DNA of 64,000 bases. Source: Chitinophaga pinensis DSM 2588 (lineage in GTDB: Bacteria; Bacteroidota; Bacteroidia; Chitinophagales; Chitinophagaceae). The stretch is taken from positions 2,784,001-2,848,000 of the forward strand of contig NC_013132.1 of the NCBI RefSeq assembly GCF_000024005.1. Reading direction: 5' to 3'. The translations under genes and the position numbers were made by a program. The notes beneath the pieces are model-generated. The model was not told the origin of the DNA and did no database searches. It worked only from the letters and a program-made list of their open reading frames with translations. Shown one piece after another: positions 26,940-36,255 of this stretch (its first letter is position 1; each line of letters opens with the position of its first letter).

Positions 26940-28039
26940 GATGCAAATTTGTTGTTCCAGCAATCTTTATAAAAACGTATTGTTTCCCTGACACTCTTTT
27001 CCCAGGTGAACAGGCTTGCCTGTGCGATCCCGGCTTGTATAACCTCCTGCCGGAAGCTATTATCTTCCAGTTGCAGGATCTTTTCCGCAAATGATCTCGC
27101 TGTTATTTCGGTAGCCAGCAGTCCGGCGTTTCCTACCACTTCAGGCATGGAGGTGCAGTTGGTGGTTACCACAGGGCAACCAGCCTTCATTGCTTCTCCC
27201 GGAGGAAAGCCAAAGCCCTCATAGCAGGAAGGATAGAGCAGACAAGTGGCGTGGTTGTAAAGCGTATTCAGATCGGCAGGATGTACATTCTCCGCAATCA
27301 GGTAACGCCCTGGTAGTTTTTCTGCTATCAGCTGCTTTTCCTGTTTATGCCAGGGTCCTCCGCCCGCTACTACAAGCATATAAGCAGATGGAAGCAGGGC
27401 AATCGTATCCAGTGCTATCGCGAAGTTTTTGTAATTGTCCCTTCCGCCTACATACAGGATGTAAGGTTTGTTGATGCCTGCAGGCAGGGAAGCAGTACCA
27501 GGAGCTGTTTTATCTAACGGGAAAAAAGTATCGGCAATGCCGTGGTACACTACCCTTAATTTTGAGGGATCGGTATCGGGGAAAAAATGCAGTAATTCTT
27601 TTCTGGTACTGTCAGATATGCAGATAATACCATCCGCCCGTTTGATGCCATAAGCTTTCTGTCTTGTATTGGCAAGCCCTCTCGGGAAACGGGTGGCGAT
27701 TCTGCGCTCATGCGCAAAGTCATGCACTGTCATAATATTCAGCACATTTTTCTGGGGGGATACGCGCAGGTATCCGGCGTGGAATATGGCGCTATGGGGC
27801 AACGTGTATTGCAGGGGCAGATAACGCAGATATTTTGGGGGTATCCAGCTTTCCCGGATACAGGGATGCTGCTGATAGTTCAGCTGCCGTTCAAAGATAT
27901 TACCAGGATTAAGCCCTGCATTCAGGAAACTGACCGGTAAACCTGCATTGCACATTCCCTGCAACAGTTCATACCAGTATACTGATACGCCGCCTGCTTT
28001 TTGTATGGTAAATACGATATTGTCCAGGAAAATCTGCAT
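26936..28039 (-). CDS. Family 4 glycosyltransferase
   Basis: 367 residues, GT-B fold. N-terminal acceptor half with FTIQKAGGVSVYWYELLQGM; C-terminal donor half with ILYVGGRDNYKNFAIAL and the GT4 signature PSCYEGFGFPPGEAMKAGCP. It probably adds one sugar of the repeat unit, mannosyl-like by family trend only. It lies 4 nt after the polymerase/ligase candidate and overlaps the FkbM gene by ATGA. Confidence 0.92.
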   Translation of the reverse strand: MQIFLDNIVFTIQKAGGVSVYWYELLQGMCNAGLPVSFLNAGLNPGNIFERQLNYQQHPCIRESWIPPKYLRYLPLQYTLPHSAIFHAGYLRVSPQKNVLNIMTVHDFAHERRIATRFPRGLANTRQKAYGIKRADGIICISDSTRKELLHFFPDTDPSKLRVVYHGIADTFFPLDKTAPGTASLPAGINKPYILYVGGRDNYKNFAIALDTIALLPSAYMLVVAGGGPWHKQEKQLIAEKLPGRYLIAENVHPADLNTLYNHATCLLYPSCYEGFGFPPGEAMKAGCPVVTTNCTSMPEVVGNAGLLATEITARSFAEKILQLEDNSFRQEVIQAGIAQASLFTWEKSVRETIRFYKDCWNNKFAS

Positions 28040-28043
28040 AAGC

Positions 28044-29480
28044 CTAATAAGAATGTTTCAGTTGATATATACCCGGCGCCGGTGATTCATTTTCATCATG
28101 TGCACATAAGAGTGCCGTGACAATAAGAAAAAGATCGATCTGACTGAAGAAAAAACAGACCCATATAAAAGCAAAGTAACTGCTTTGAAATACAGGGATA
28201 TCCTTCCGCGTATGTGTGAGTATGAAAAAGAAAATGATCAGCGAGAAGAAGCCAAATTCAGCCAGTATGTAAAACCATCGCATATTGAGATTATGTCCTC
28301 CTACACCATTGAGCCTGTTCTCATAGTTCATCTGTCCAAAGAAATACTGTGCAGGAATAAACGTACTATTGCCCGCTCCGTATCCTGATAACAGCAGATA
28401 GGGCTGATCTTTGAAGAAGTCTACTACCGGTAGTTCCATGTCACGTTGCAAAGGCATCCCCAACACAACATTGTCTTTCTGCCAGATCTCATTATCATAC
28501 CTGTATACGGATCTTTTAAATACCAGCTGATACATTGCGCTATTCTGATTTTTTGCATACAGTTTGATGAAATAGTCTTTTGATTCATTGATGATAAGAA
28601 ACAGGCTGATGATAATGCCTAGTGTACCAGCTATCTTCATGCGGGTAGATGGCATGCGTCCCATTACCAGGAAAGTAATTCCTGCTGATAGCATATTGAT
28701 CCAGAAGGTTTGTGATACGGTGAGTAAACCCATCAGGATACTCAATGCGGCCAGCCGGTATTCTTTATCACGTATGAAAAGAGGAATAGATACCGAAAGG
28801 AAAGCGCTGAATACTTTTGGTTCTCCAAACAAAGCCTGCACACGCATCCCGAAAGCAGATCCGGAAGACTCCACCATATACCGGTGTTGTAAACCGATGA
28901 GTTCTCCCATTGTTTCGTTTCGCAGTATAAGCTGACAGAAGATCTGTAGTCCGGCAATGACAAAAGAGAACTTAGCGATCTTTTTCATCACGCCTGTATA
29001 ATACTCGAAAGACAGCTGTTCCTTATCCTGTAACAGTTTAGCACCTATGGCAAATAGTGGTAAGTATGTTTTGATATAAAAGTAGATCGGTCGCAGATAG
29101 AAGTCATTCTGTTTGCCAGGGGGATAATAGAACGGATCTTTATATAGCTGCACGATCAGAAATATCACCAGACTGGAGAGTGCAGGCAGTACAAGTAATA
29201 ACAGATATCGCCGGTTAATGAAGATCTGTCCTTTGATAAGATAATGTAGCTGTTCAACTGTAAACGCGACACTCACAAAGAACGTTGCCGTAAAAGTAGG
29301 TCCGATTCTAAGCATCGTATACGCCTCTGTAGAAAAAGCATACAATAAGGCTTCCAGTGCAGTAATACGCCCTTTGTAATGCAGGTGCAGCAAGGCGCCG
29401 GCAATCACCAGTGGCATGGTTTCCTTAAAGATCTCTACATAGATATTACTGCTGACAAGTAAGTTATAGATACTATCCAT
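28044..29480 (-). CDS. O-antigen ligase/polymerase-like membrane protein (Wzy candidate)
   Basis: 478 residues with about ten to twelve hydrophobic segments, for example RYLLLLVLPALSSLVIFLIV and FGFFSLIIFFFILTH, and a large extracytoplasmic loop (about 310-400: NSAMYQLVFKRSVYRYDNEI). This topology, plus its position among glycosyltransferases with a flippase, fits the polymerase that joins repeat units in the Wzx/Wzy pathway. Sequence motifs of the family are weak, so Wzy versus WaaL-type ligase is not settled. Confidence 0.7.
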   Translation of the reverse strand: MDSIYNLLVSSNIYVEIFKETMPLVIAGALLHLHYKGRITALEALLYAFSTEAYTMLRIGPTFTATFFVSVAFTVEQLHYLIKGQIFINRRYLLLLVLPALSSLVIFLIVQLYKDPFYYPPGKQNDFYLRPIYFYIKTYLPLFAIGAKLLQDKEQLSFEYYTGVMKKIAKFSFVIAGLQIFCQLILRNETMGELIGLQHRYMVESSGSAFGMRVQALFGEPKVFSAFLSVSIPLFIRDKEYRLAALSILMGLLTVSQTFWINMLSAGITFLVMGRMPSTRMKIAGTLGIIISLFLIINESKDYFIKLYAKNQNSAMYQLVFKRSVYRYDNEIWQKDNVVLGMPLQRDMELPVVDFFKDQPYLLLSGYGAGNSTFIPAQYFFGQMNYENRLNGVGGHNLNMRWFYILAEFGFFSLIIFFFILTHTRKDIPVFQSSYFAFIWVCFFFSQIDLFLIVTALLCAHDENESPAPGIYQLKHSY

Positions 29481-29491
29481 CGCCTTCCGTT

Positions 29492-30394
29492 TTATGATAT
29501 GCGTTTGTACAGACTGTACAACAGCGTATTATTTTTTACCATCTTTTTGACCACGTGAAAGAAGTAACTACAGCTGAATACCGTATCTGTCGTATAATTA
29601 TCCGCTTCGTCATCCAGCTTGATGGACGAAGGATGTCTGATGTCCGGAATAGTGCCATATACCATCTTCTTAAACCAGGCCGGTTCATTTCTGGTATGCG
29701 TGGCGTCCTTGCCATAACCAATGTTCCTGACCAGGTTCGTGTTGGGTGTGATCGCCAGTCCTTTATTAAAAAGCACTGAAAGGAACCACTGTGTATCCCA
29801 GGTATCCACTTTTTCTTCAAAGAAGGTGTCCAGATCTCTTATAAACTGAGGCGGTAGCTCTTTGGTGGAATAATGCCGATACCGTTGTAGCGAGAAGTCA
29901 TAATAACGCCACGCTCTTCTCCAGGTAGCCCATCCCCATATATGTGCATAACGGGAGAAATAGTAGGAACCATCGCCTCTGTTAATGCCGGCCTGATAAT
30001 TACTACCGCCTATATGCATGACGCGGTCGTTATCACGATAGCGTTCCAGTAATTGTGAACAGAGTGTATAGAAAGTAGGATCGGGTAAACAATCATCTTC
30101 CAGTATAATTCCTTCCTCCACTTCAGAAAAGAACCAGTCAATCGCACTGCTCACAGCCCTGGCGCAACCAAGGTTATGATCCCTGAACAGGGTTTTTACC
30201 TCACATGGCCAGTCTATATAATTAAGTACGGTATCTCTGGTTTCCTTACACAGACTATCCTCTCCGGCTTTATACCGGCGGGGACCATCCGCTGCTACGA
30301 ACAATTGTGAGGGTCTTTGCATACGGATAGTTTCCATTATACGCATGGTCTGACCAGGACGGTTAAAAATGAGTAATAAAACAGGTGTATTCAA
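29492..30394 (-). CDS. Family 2-like glycosyltransferase (GT-A fold)
   Basis: 300 residues. It starts with MNTPVLLLIFNRPGQTMRIM, a nucleotide-sugar-binding Rossmann strand. The metal-binding DxD equivalent is EDDCLPD in GIILEDDCLPDPTFY. The motif HIWGWATWRRAW is typical of a Bacteroidota group of such enzymes. It is probably a cytoplasmic transferase for one residue of the exopolysaccharide. It sits 6 nt after the methyltransferase gene and 11 nt before the polymerase candidate. Confidence 0.85.
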   Translation of the reverse strand: MNTPVLLLIFNRPGQTMRIMETIRMQRPSQLFVAADGPRRYKAGEDSLCKETRDTVLNYIDWPCEVKTLFRDHNLGCARAVSSAIDWFFSEVEEGIILEDDCLPDPTFYTLCSQLLERYRDNDRVMHIGGSNYQAGINRGDGSYYFSRYAHIWGWATWRRAWRYYDFSLQRYRHYSTKELPPQFIRDLDTFFEEKVDTWDTQWFLSVLFNKGLAITPNTNLVRNIGYGKDATHTRNEPAWFKKMVYGTIPDIRHPSSIKLDDEADNYTTDTVFSCSYFFHVVKKMVKNNTLLYSLYKRIS

Positions 30395-30400
30395 TGTGCT

Positions 30401-31042
30401 TTATTTTATAGCCTCTAATGCAACTGCGCTCTCGAATCTGGATGCTTCTTCTACAAGTCTGAACATATCGTCCGGACAATCATTGAACTGGCAGGTCCTT
30501 ACCTGTTTAAATCCTGCCTGTTGTAATATATTGGTGAGTGAAGGAGTATCCCACATATACAGGTGTTCCCTGTTGCCAAGTGTGGTTTGAATGAGTCCTT
30601 TAAAGCCACGTAGTCTTTGCTTTTTGCCCAGCATGGTCTTTTCCAGGAATTTGGTATTCGCCTCTCTGTCATGATTTGAAAGGTCCTGTACATATTCCCG
30701 TGCAGCGCTTTCCAGGTCTGGTACGACACAGCGGAAGTAACCACCCGGGCGCATCATTTTATAAGTGTTTTGTACGGCCAGTACACAATCATCATATGCC
30801 AGGTGTTCCAGTACATGAGAGCAGTATACGCCGTCGCAGGAGTCGGGATCTATACCCGGCAATTCTCTGAGAATATCGCCCAGCAAAACATCTTCAGGAA
30901 AGGTTACATGCATTCTGTTCTTCAGCAATCCACCGATCAGGGGCAACTGTTGTATACGCAGTGTCGGCGATGCATCAAAGTTTTTCCAGCCTTTGGGTGC
31001 TGAAAAAGGTCCACAACCATATTGGACATATAACTTACTCAT
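30401..31042 (-). CDS. Class I SAM-dependent methyltransferase
   Basis: 213 residues with LYVQYGCGPFSAPKGWKNFD as the SAM-loop region, the acidic turn and the motif SHVLEHLAYDD, followed by MMRPGGYFRCVVPD (motif III region). It is smaller than the FkbM proteins and of the methyltransf_11 type. The substrate is probably a sugar or lipid-linked glycan given the neighbours. Its start overlaps the upstream FkbM gene by 8 nt. Confidence 0.85.
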   Translation of the reverse strand: MSKLYVQYGCGPFSAPKGWKNFDASPTLRIQQLPLIGGLLKNRMHVTFPEDVLLGDILRELPGIDPDSCDGVYCSHVLEHLAYDDCVLAVQNTYKMMRPGGYFRCVVPDLESAAREYVQDLSNHDREANTKFLEKTMLGKKQRLRGFKGLIQTTLGNREHLYMWDTPSLTNILQQAGFKQVRTCQFNDCPDDMFRLVEEASRFESAVALEAIK

Positions 31043-31730
31043 GATTCATGTTTTTAAAGAAGTAGGTATAATAGGTTTTTGCGAAAATGGCATACCCCGC
31101 CTGTTGCATAAATTGTCCCAGTTCGCAGTTATCCATATCAGAAAGCAGGAAAGGATTCGATTCTACCAGTATGTAGGTAGGACGGTACTTCTGCCAGTTA
31201 TTCGACCTGAGCACGTCCATATCCAGCCCTTCCGCATCGATGGTGAGAAAGTCAATAGACCTCCCTTTGGGCAGATAGTGATCGAGTATCTCTGCTAATG
31301 GCCAGGTCTCTATTTTCTTTTCCTTAATAACCTGGTATTTCGGATCCTGTGTGTACTCTTCTACCTTGTCAGGAGAGAAGGTATTCAGTGCCGGTTCGTT
31401 GAATATATGGTAGGTCAGTTGCTGCCTGGTGGCGGATACCCCCATCTCAAGGTTAACATCCTGCGGCCGGTATTTATCAAAAAGCGCTTTTGAGCCGGGC
31501 ATGGGATCAATGTTGATACCTGTCCATTTCATTTTATAAAACAGGTAAGTATTAGACACACGGAAAGGATGATGTGCACCTACATCGACATATATACCGT
31601 TTGTTTTATTGTCGAAGATCCTTTTCAGAATAAGATCTTCTCCTTCGGAGCTATAAGCCGGCGCCAGATACCGGATCTGTGGGGCAACTTTTGAGGCCAG
31701 GGTTGCTAATATTTTTTTTACACTCGTCAT
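31035..31730 (-). CDS. FkbM-family methyltransferase (EPS operon, 2)
   Basis: 231 residues. Key segments are SSEGEDLILKRIFDN, YVDVGAHHPFRVSNTYLFY, NIDPMPGSKALFDKYRP and IDFLTIDAEGLDMDVLRSN, all FkbM-type. The start overlaps the flippase stop by 4 nt and the stop overlaps the next methyltransferase by 8 nt, so expression is coupled. Probably an O-methyltransferase for the exopolysaccharide. Confidence 0.88.
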   Translation of the reverse strand: MTSVKKILATLASKVAPQIRYLAPAYSSEGEDLILKRIFDNKTNGIYVDVGAHHPFRVSNTYLFYKMKWTGINIDPMPGSKALFDKYRPQDVNLEMGVSATRQQLTYHIFNEPALNTFSPDKVEEYTQDPKYQVIKEKKIETWPLAEILDHYLPKGRSIDFLTIDAEGLDMDVLRSNNWQKYRPTYILVESNPFLLSDMDNCELGQFMQQAGYAIFAKTYYTYFFKNMNHE

Positions 31731-33076
31731 TTCGTCAAATACTTTTCACGGATTACTGATAAGAAATTGTCTGCAAAGATTTTGAAGGCGTCGAACATAT
31801 ACCTGACATCCGCTACTGCTTCTGCCGGGTATAACATTTTTTGCATAAGCAGGACGAGCCTGCCTGTTTTGTCGAGCAGCACCAATGAAGTACATACCGC
31901 CACATAAGATACCACAGTGGCGATAGCGGCTCCGGTTCCGCCCAGGGATGGTATCAGCAGTATGTTGATGAAAATGTTTACAACAAGGCCTGCGACGCTG
32001 GCGTATAGATTTGTTTTGTAAGAACCCTCTATCAGTTGGTACTGCATCAGCGCAGTACAGAGAAAGACGGGGATATTTGCCCAGATGTGAATAGACAGAA
32101 TAATACCTGATTTAGGATACTGTATACCGTACAAGAGCTGCGTAACAGGTGTCGCAAAAAAGCTCATTACCAACGCGATCATTGTACTGGTCCAGAATGA
32201 CAATCTTAACCACCTTTCCATGGCCTGTATATATGCATCAATGCTCGCCCTCTTTTTTGTGATCAGCCCCGGCAGGAGGGCAGTAGCAATCACTGTAGGC
32301 AATGCATACCACAGTTCAGAGATCCTGGCTGCTGCCGCATATTCTCCTACCTGTACAGCCGTGCTGAGCGTATCCAGCAATAACTGATCTGATTTCAGGT
32401 AAAGCACGATCAGTACACCTGTGAACATCAGCGGCCAGCTGTGTAACAACAGATACCTTACTTCGGTCAGACTGACTGCCATGATCAGGTGCCTGTTGGC
32501 CTTCCGCAGATAGTTGATCAGTATGATCAGATAGGTCAGCAGCAGCTCTGCGAATGACAACCATAAGAAAATTAATAAGGTGCCATTCAGATAGACGAAC
32601 ACAATTTTGATGATACAGAAGGAAATAAACAGGACCACCTTGGGAATAATCACCTGTTGTACTTCATTTTTCGCCTGATAGAAATAATCAAATACATCAA
32701 AGCTCTGCAGTATGATGGTCAGACCTGTGATCAGTGTACAATACAGGTATAAAGGCGAATCGGACTTCGTAAAGTATACCACTGCCGTACAAACCAGGAA
32801 TGCCAGCAAACCGGCAGCAAAACGGATGACCAGCGTAGAGGCAATAATGCCGTTTTCTCTTTGGGGATGTGAAACAACTTCCTTGACAACTACCTTATCC
32901 AGTCCCAGTATCGCCAGACTACCCACAATGGCTGTGAGGGCAAGCGCATAGTTCCAGATGCCGAATGCCTCCGGACCAATATGCCGCGCAATCATCGCCA
33001 TCGTTATGAGACCGATGAAGAGCCTGGCCAGTTTATCAGCCAGCAGCCAACCACCATTTGTAAATATTTTATGCAA
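31727..33076 (-). CDS. Oligosaccharide flippase (Wzx-type, MOP superfamily)
   Basis: 449 residues with about twelve membrane helices. The N-terminus NGGWLLADKLARLFIGLITM and the following RHIGPEAFGIWNYALA are characteristic of polysaccharide-specific transporters. It should move lipid-linked repeat units across the inner membrane for the Wzy-type polymerase. It overlaps wzc by 8 nt and the FkbM gene by 4 nt. Confidence 0.92.
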   Translation of the reverse strand: MHKIFTNGGWLLADKLARLFIGLITMAMIARHIGPEAFGIWNYALALTAIVGSLAILGLDKVVVKEVVSHPQRENGIIASTLVIRFAAGLLAFLVCTAVVYFTKSDSPLYLYCTLITGLTIILQSFDVFDYFYQAKNEVQQVIIPKVVLFISFCIIKIVFVYLNGTLLIFLWLSFAELLLTYLIILINYLRKANRHLIMAVSLTEVRYLLLHSWPLMFTGVLIVLYLKSDQLLLDTLSTAVQVGEYAAAARISELWYALPTVIATALLPGLITKKRASIDAYIQAMERWLRLSFWTSTMIALVMSFFATPVTQLLYGIQYPKSGIILSIHIWANIPVFLCTALMQYQLIEGSYKTNLYASVAGLVVNIFINILLIPSLGGTGAAIATVVSYVAVCTSLVLLDKTGRLVLLMQKMLYPAEAVADVRYMFDAFKIFADNFLSVIREKYLTK

Positions 33077-35435
33077 TGCGTTGTTTCATTTTTTTAGCTA
33101 ATGAGGACCATACCTTTTCTTTTTGTGCGTTCTCAGAATATGAATAGTGATCGTAGTAGTAATAAGGATAGAAAGAGTCCTGTTCTATACCATTGAAAAT
33201 GACACCTGACTTACGGAAGAAACTGTCTCTGACAGTTTCCGCAACAGCTGCCATCTTAGATTTCAATGTGAAATTGTAGCGTACCATGAAGAGTGTACAA
33301 TCCACGTATGGCGCCAGGCTCTTGGCGTCAGAAACGATACCGATCGGCGCCGTATCTATCAGTATGTAGTCGTACCGTTGTTTCAGTGTTTCCAGCAGGT
33401 TCCGCATTCTGGCGCTTTCTATCAATTCAACCGGATTGGGGGGAATAGGACCAGAAGAGATCATGTGCAGATCTGTACCGGGTACCTTTTTGATAATTTC
33501 TTCCAGTGTTTTACTCTCAACGAGATAGCTGGTAATACCTACCTGGTTATCCAGTCCCAGGGAACGCGATAACTTAGGTTTACGCAGGTCAAGTTCCAGC
33601 AGGATCGCTTTTTTATTGTTCACCGTCAGCGCATTACCAAGATGTGCGGTCATGAAAGTTTTTCCCTCACCGGAAATGCTGGACGTGATCATGATGGTAG
33701 CCGGACTATGATGCTCATTCAGCAGGAAACGAAGGTTTGTACGCAGGTTAAAGATCTGTTCCAGTAATACAGATCTGTTATGCAGGGACAGGTCTTTTTG
33801 TCCTGTCTCGTCCTGGTAGATCTCCGCCATTACCGGTCTGCCAAAAGCCTGTTCGATCTCAGATTTATCCAGTACCCTGTTGTTGAGGAAATACTTGATG
33901 TAGATATACACGGTACAGAGCACCAGGGCAGCTGCCAGGAAACCTACAAATACCAGCGTTTTCTTTGGAGATTCCGGTTTCGCAGGAATGAATGCAGGGG
34001 CCAGTACTTTGTTGTCGGTTACGTTACTGGCGTAAGAGATCGCTGCTTCTTCCTTCTTTTTCAGCAGGTGCAGATAGAGGTTTTCTTTTACACTCTGCTG
34101 TCTTTTGATATTGATGTATTCTCTTTCATATGCAGGGATATTGGCGATCTTCGCCTGTATCTGGTTTACTTTTGTCTGCATCTGATTTTGTGCTACTCCC
34201 GCATTCCGTTTATACCCGGAGATATAATTCTTGATCGTATTTCTCGCGTCAGAGATCTGTGCATCCATATTCTGCAAGATCATACTACCTGGTTGCAGCG
34301 ACAGCGAGAGGCGTTTCTTTTCTTTCAGCAGCTCTTCATACCGGTTGATCATGCCTGTCAGTGCCTGGTCGACATTACCAAGTACGGGTGCAAATGGATA
34401 ATCTGTTCCAGGATCATTGATATAAGACTCTACCTGGTCAAATACTGACAATTGCATATTGGCATCGTTCAGTTTGAGATCGGCTTCTTTTACCTGTTCC
34501 AGGGCCAGTTTAGAGCTTCCTTCTATATCCGTGATACCGCGCTGTACTTTGAAGCGTTCTTCCTGTTTCTCCAGGAATCCCAGTTCATCTCTCAATGAAT
34601 CGATACGTATGGTTAGAAAGCGGATGGTTTTCAAGGCTACCCTGTTCTTATCGTCCAGCGTATATTCATTGTAGGCGTCCAGTAAGGCATTGAGGAAGTT
34701 AGCCGTACGTGCAGCAACACGGTCTTCATAGGTGACCATCACCACAGTAGCATCTCTGTTTACCAGGGCCGTACCGATATCATCTATTTTATCATAGGCC
34801 AGTTCTTCAACGGAATCTACCTGAATACGGAAGGTATGATTGGAAGGATCTATAGAGGGATGATAAGTAATACTGAAGCGGTCTTTACCGATAAAGAAAG
34901 GATCGCCTGAGTGTACATGAAAGACGATGTCTTCATCTTTCGGATTATTGACCCATTTGACATTCAGCAGATTTTTATCAGGTGTAATGTCAAGTTTGTA
35001 GTTACCTACACGTGCACTGTCGCTGAGAAAGTTCAGCTGTAAGGGATTCTGATCATAAATCTCTTCATTACGAAAGGCGCCTTTCTGGAAGTAACGTACA
35101 TTAAAGCGGTTCTCCCGTATCACCTTTTCAACAAGAATAGGCGATTTCAGTACCTCCATTTCATTTTCGATGTTCTTGCCGTTGTTGAAGATGGACAGTG
35201 ATTTGAGCATATCTGATTCTTCTCCGTTCTTTTTCTCATCCTTCAGGTACAGCTTGGCGCTGGACATATATCTCGGACGGGCATATTTCAGGTATGTGAG
35301 TGCGCCGGCAGTGGCGATCAGGAGCACAATAAGATAAAGCGGCCAGTGGAAGAGCAGTTTTTTGAACAGGTCTCCCAGATCGATCAGCGCATTTTTATTA
35401 TTAAGATCTTTATTTCGATTCATTTGGTGTATCAT
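33069..35435 (-). CDS. Polysaccharide co-polymerase / tyrosine autokinase (Wzc-like)
   Basis: 788 residues. A Wzz domain with membrane helix at about 34-54 and a long periplasmic coiled-coil/GNVR region are followed by a second helix near 500-527. The cytoplasmic BY-kinase has Walker A SSISGEGKTFMTAHLG, Walker A' LELDLRKPKLS and Walker B YILIDTAPIG. The C-terminus holds the tyrosine cluster YPYYYYDHYSYSE used for autophosphorylation. It controls chain length and export together with the Wza-type lipoprotein, whose gene it overlaps by 4 nt. Confidence 0.95.
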   Translation of the reverse strand: MIHQMNRNKDLNNKNALIDLGDLFKKLLFHWPLYLIVLLIATAGALTYLKYARPRYMSSAKLYLKDEKKNGEESDMLKSLSIFNNGKNIENEMEVLKSPILVEKVIRENRFNVRYFQKGAFRNEEIYDQNPLQLNFLSDSARVGNYKLDITPDKNLLNVKWVNNPKDEDIVFHVHSGDPFFIGKDRFSITYHPSIDPSNHTFRIQVDSVEELAYDKIDDIGTALVNRDATVVMVTYEDRVAARTANFLNALLDAYNEYTLDDKNRVALKTIRFLTIRIDSLRDELGFLEKQEERFKVQRGITDIEGSSKLALEQVKEADLKLNDANMQLSVFDQVESYINDPGTDYPFAPVLGNVDQALTGMINRYEELLKEKKRLSLSLQPGSMILQNMDAQISDARNTIKNYISGYKRNAGVAQNQMQTKVNQIQAKIANIPAYEREYINIKRQQSVKENLYLHLLKKKEEAAISYASNVTDNKVLAPAFIPAKPESPKKTLVFVGFLAAALVLCTVYIYIKYFLNNRVLDKSEIEQAFGRPVMAEIYQDETGQKDLSLHNRSVLLEQIFNLRTNLRFLLNEHHSPATIMITSSISGEGKTFMTAHLGNALTVNNKKAILLELDLRKPKLSRSLGLDNQVGITSYLVESKTLEEIIKKVPGTDLHMISSGPIPPNPVELIESARMRNLLETLKQRYDYILIDTAPIGIVSDAKSLAPYVDCTLFMVRYNFTLKSKMAAVAETVRDSFFRKSGVIFNGIEQDSFYPYYYYDHYSYSENAQKEKVWSSLAKKMKQRIA

Positions 35436-36196
35436 TTAACAGAGACGATAACGATGGTGGTGATTAGAGAAAGAATGCCGATTGCTGCAGGTAAGAGTTG
35501 CACCAGCTTCGATGTGCCAAATAGTTTGTTAGAGCCAGGCTTCACATAGATGACATCGTTGTTGTTGAGATAATAGTATGGCGAAGCCAGTGTCTTGCCA
35601 TCATTCAGGTTAAGGGAGACATATGTTTTCTCTCCGTTCACCTCCCGTATAATCATAATATCATTGCGGACGGCTGTGGGGTTCATGTCACCGGCCATAC
35701 TGAGTGCATCCAGTAAGGAGGCTCTTTCACCGGCTACCCGGTAAGAGCCGGGATGGGCGACATCACCCAATACCGAGACCCTGAAATTGGCCACACGCGT
35801 CGATACATACGGGTTTCTGATCGTCTTGTTCAATTCCTGTGTAATGATGTCATTGATCTCTGAAGTCGTTTTGTCTTTTACATGCACTTTTCCTATCAGC
35901 GGCAGACTGACAAACCCGGCACTATCTACGATATAGCCGGGATCCATACCCTGCTGACTCATAGGAGTCGAGCTGACTGCAGTGGGATTCAGGATAAGTG
36001 AAATGTCTTTGTCGATCGTGGTAATGGTAATTTGTAAGATATCCCCAGGCTGTACTTTGAAGGATTGTAACCTGTTGGCGGTTTCAATTCCGTTAATTTT
36101 CTCCAGATCATTGAAATAGGTGATTTTTTTGGTGTTGACACAGCCTGTAAGAAGGGCCGAGGCAATAAATAACAGTAAATGGATTCTAGCTATCAT
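35432..36196 (-). CDS. Polysaccharide export lipoprotein (Wza-like)
   Basis: 254 residues. Lipobox with Cys19 (LLTGCVNTKK). A poly-export domain (QSFKVQPGDILQITI) is followed by a SLBB domain (RVSVLGDVAHPGSYRV). The C-terminus ends in a hydrophobic helix (LLPAAIGILSLITTIVIVSV), usual for Bacteroidota members. It forms the outer-membrane exit for the polymer. It precedes wzc with a 4-nt overlap. Confidence 0.93.
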   Translation of the reverse strand: MIARIHLLLFIASALLTGCVNTKKITYFNDLEKINGIETANRLQSFKVQPGDILQITITTIDKDISLILNPTAVSSTPMSQQGMDPGYIVDSAGFVSLPLIGKVHVKDKTTSEINDIITQELNKTIRNPYVSTRVANFRVSVLGDVAHPGSYRVAGERASLLDALSMAGDMNPTAVRNDIMIIREVNGEKTYVSLNLNDGKTLASPYYYLNNNDVIYVKPGSNKLFGTSKLVQLLPAAIGILSLITTIVIVSVK

Positions 36197-36255
36197 ATTC
36201 GATTTTGATTAATAAAAACAAGGTGATAACAGTAAGACGTTATTGGCACTATGTA

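Noticed and set aside
33780..34448. 222-residue + strand frame opposite wzc
   Set aside because: Antisense shadow of a clear Wzc-like gene; Cys/His/Phe-rich composition typical of reverse frames.
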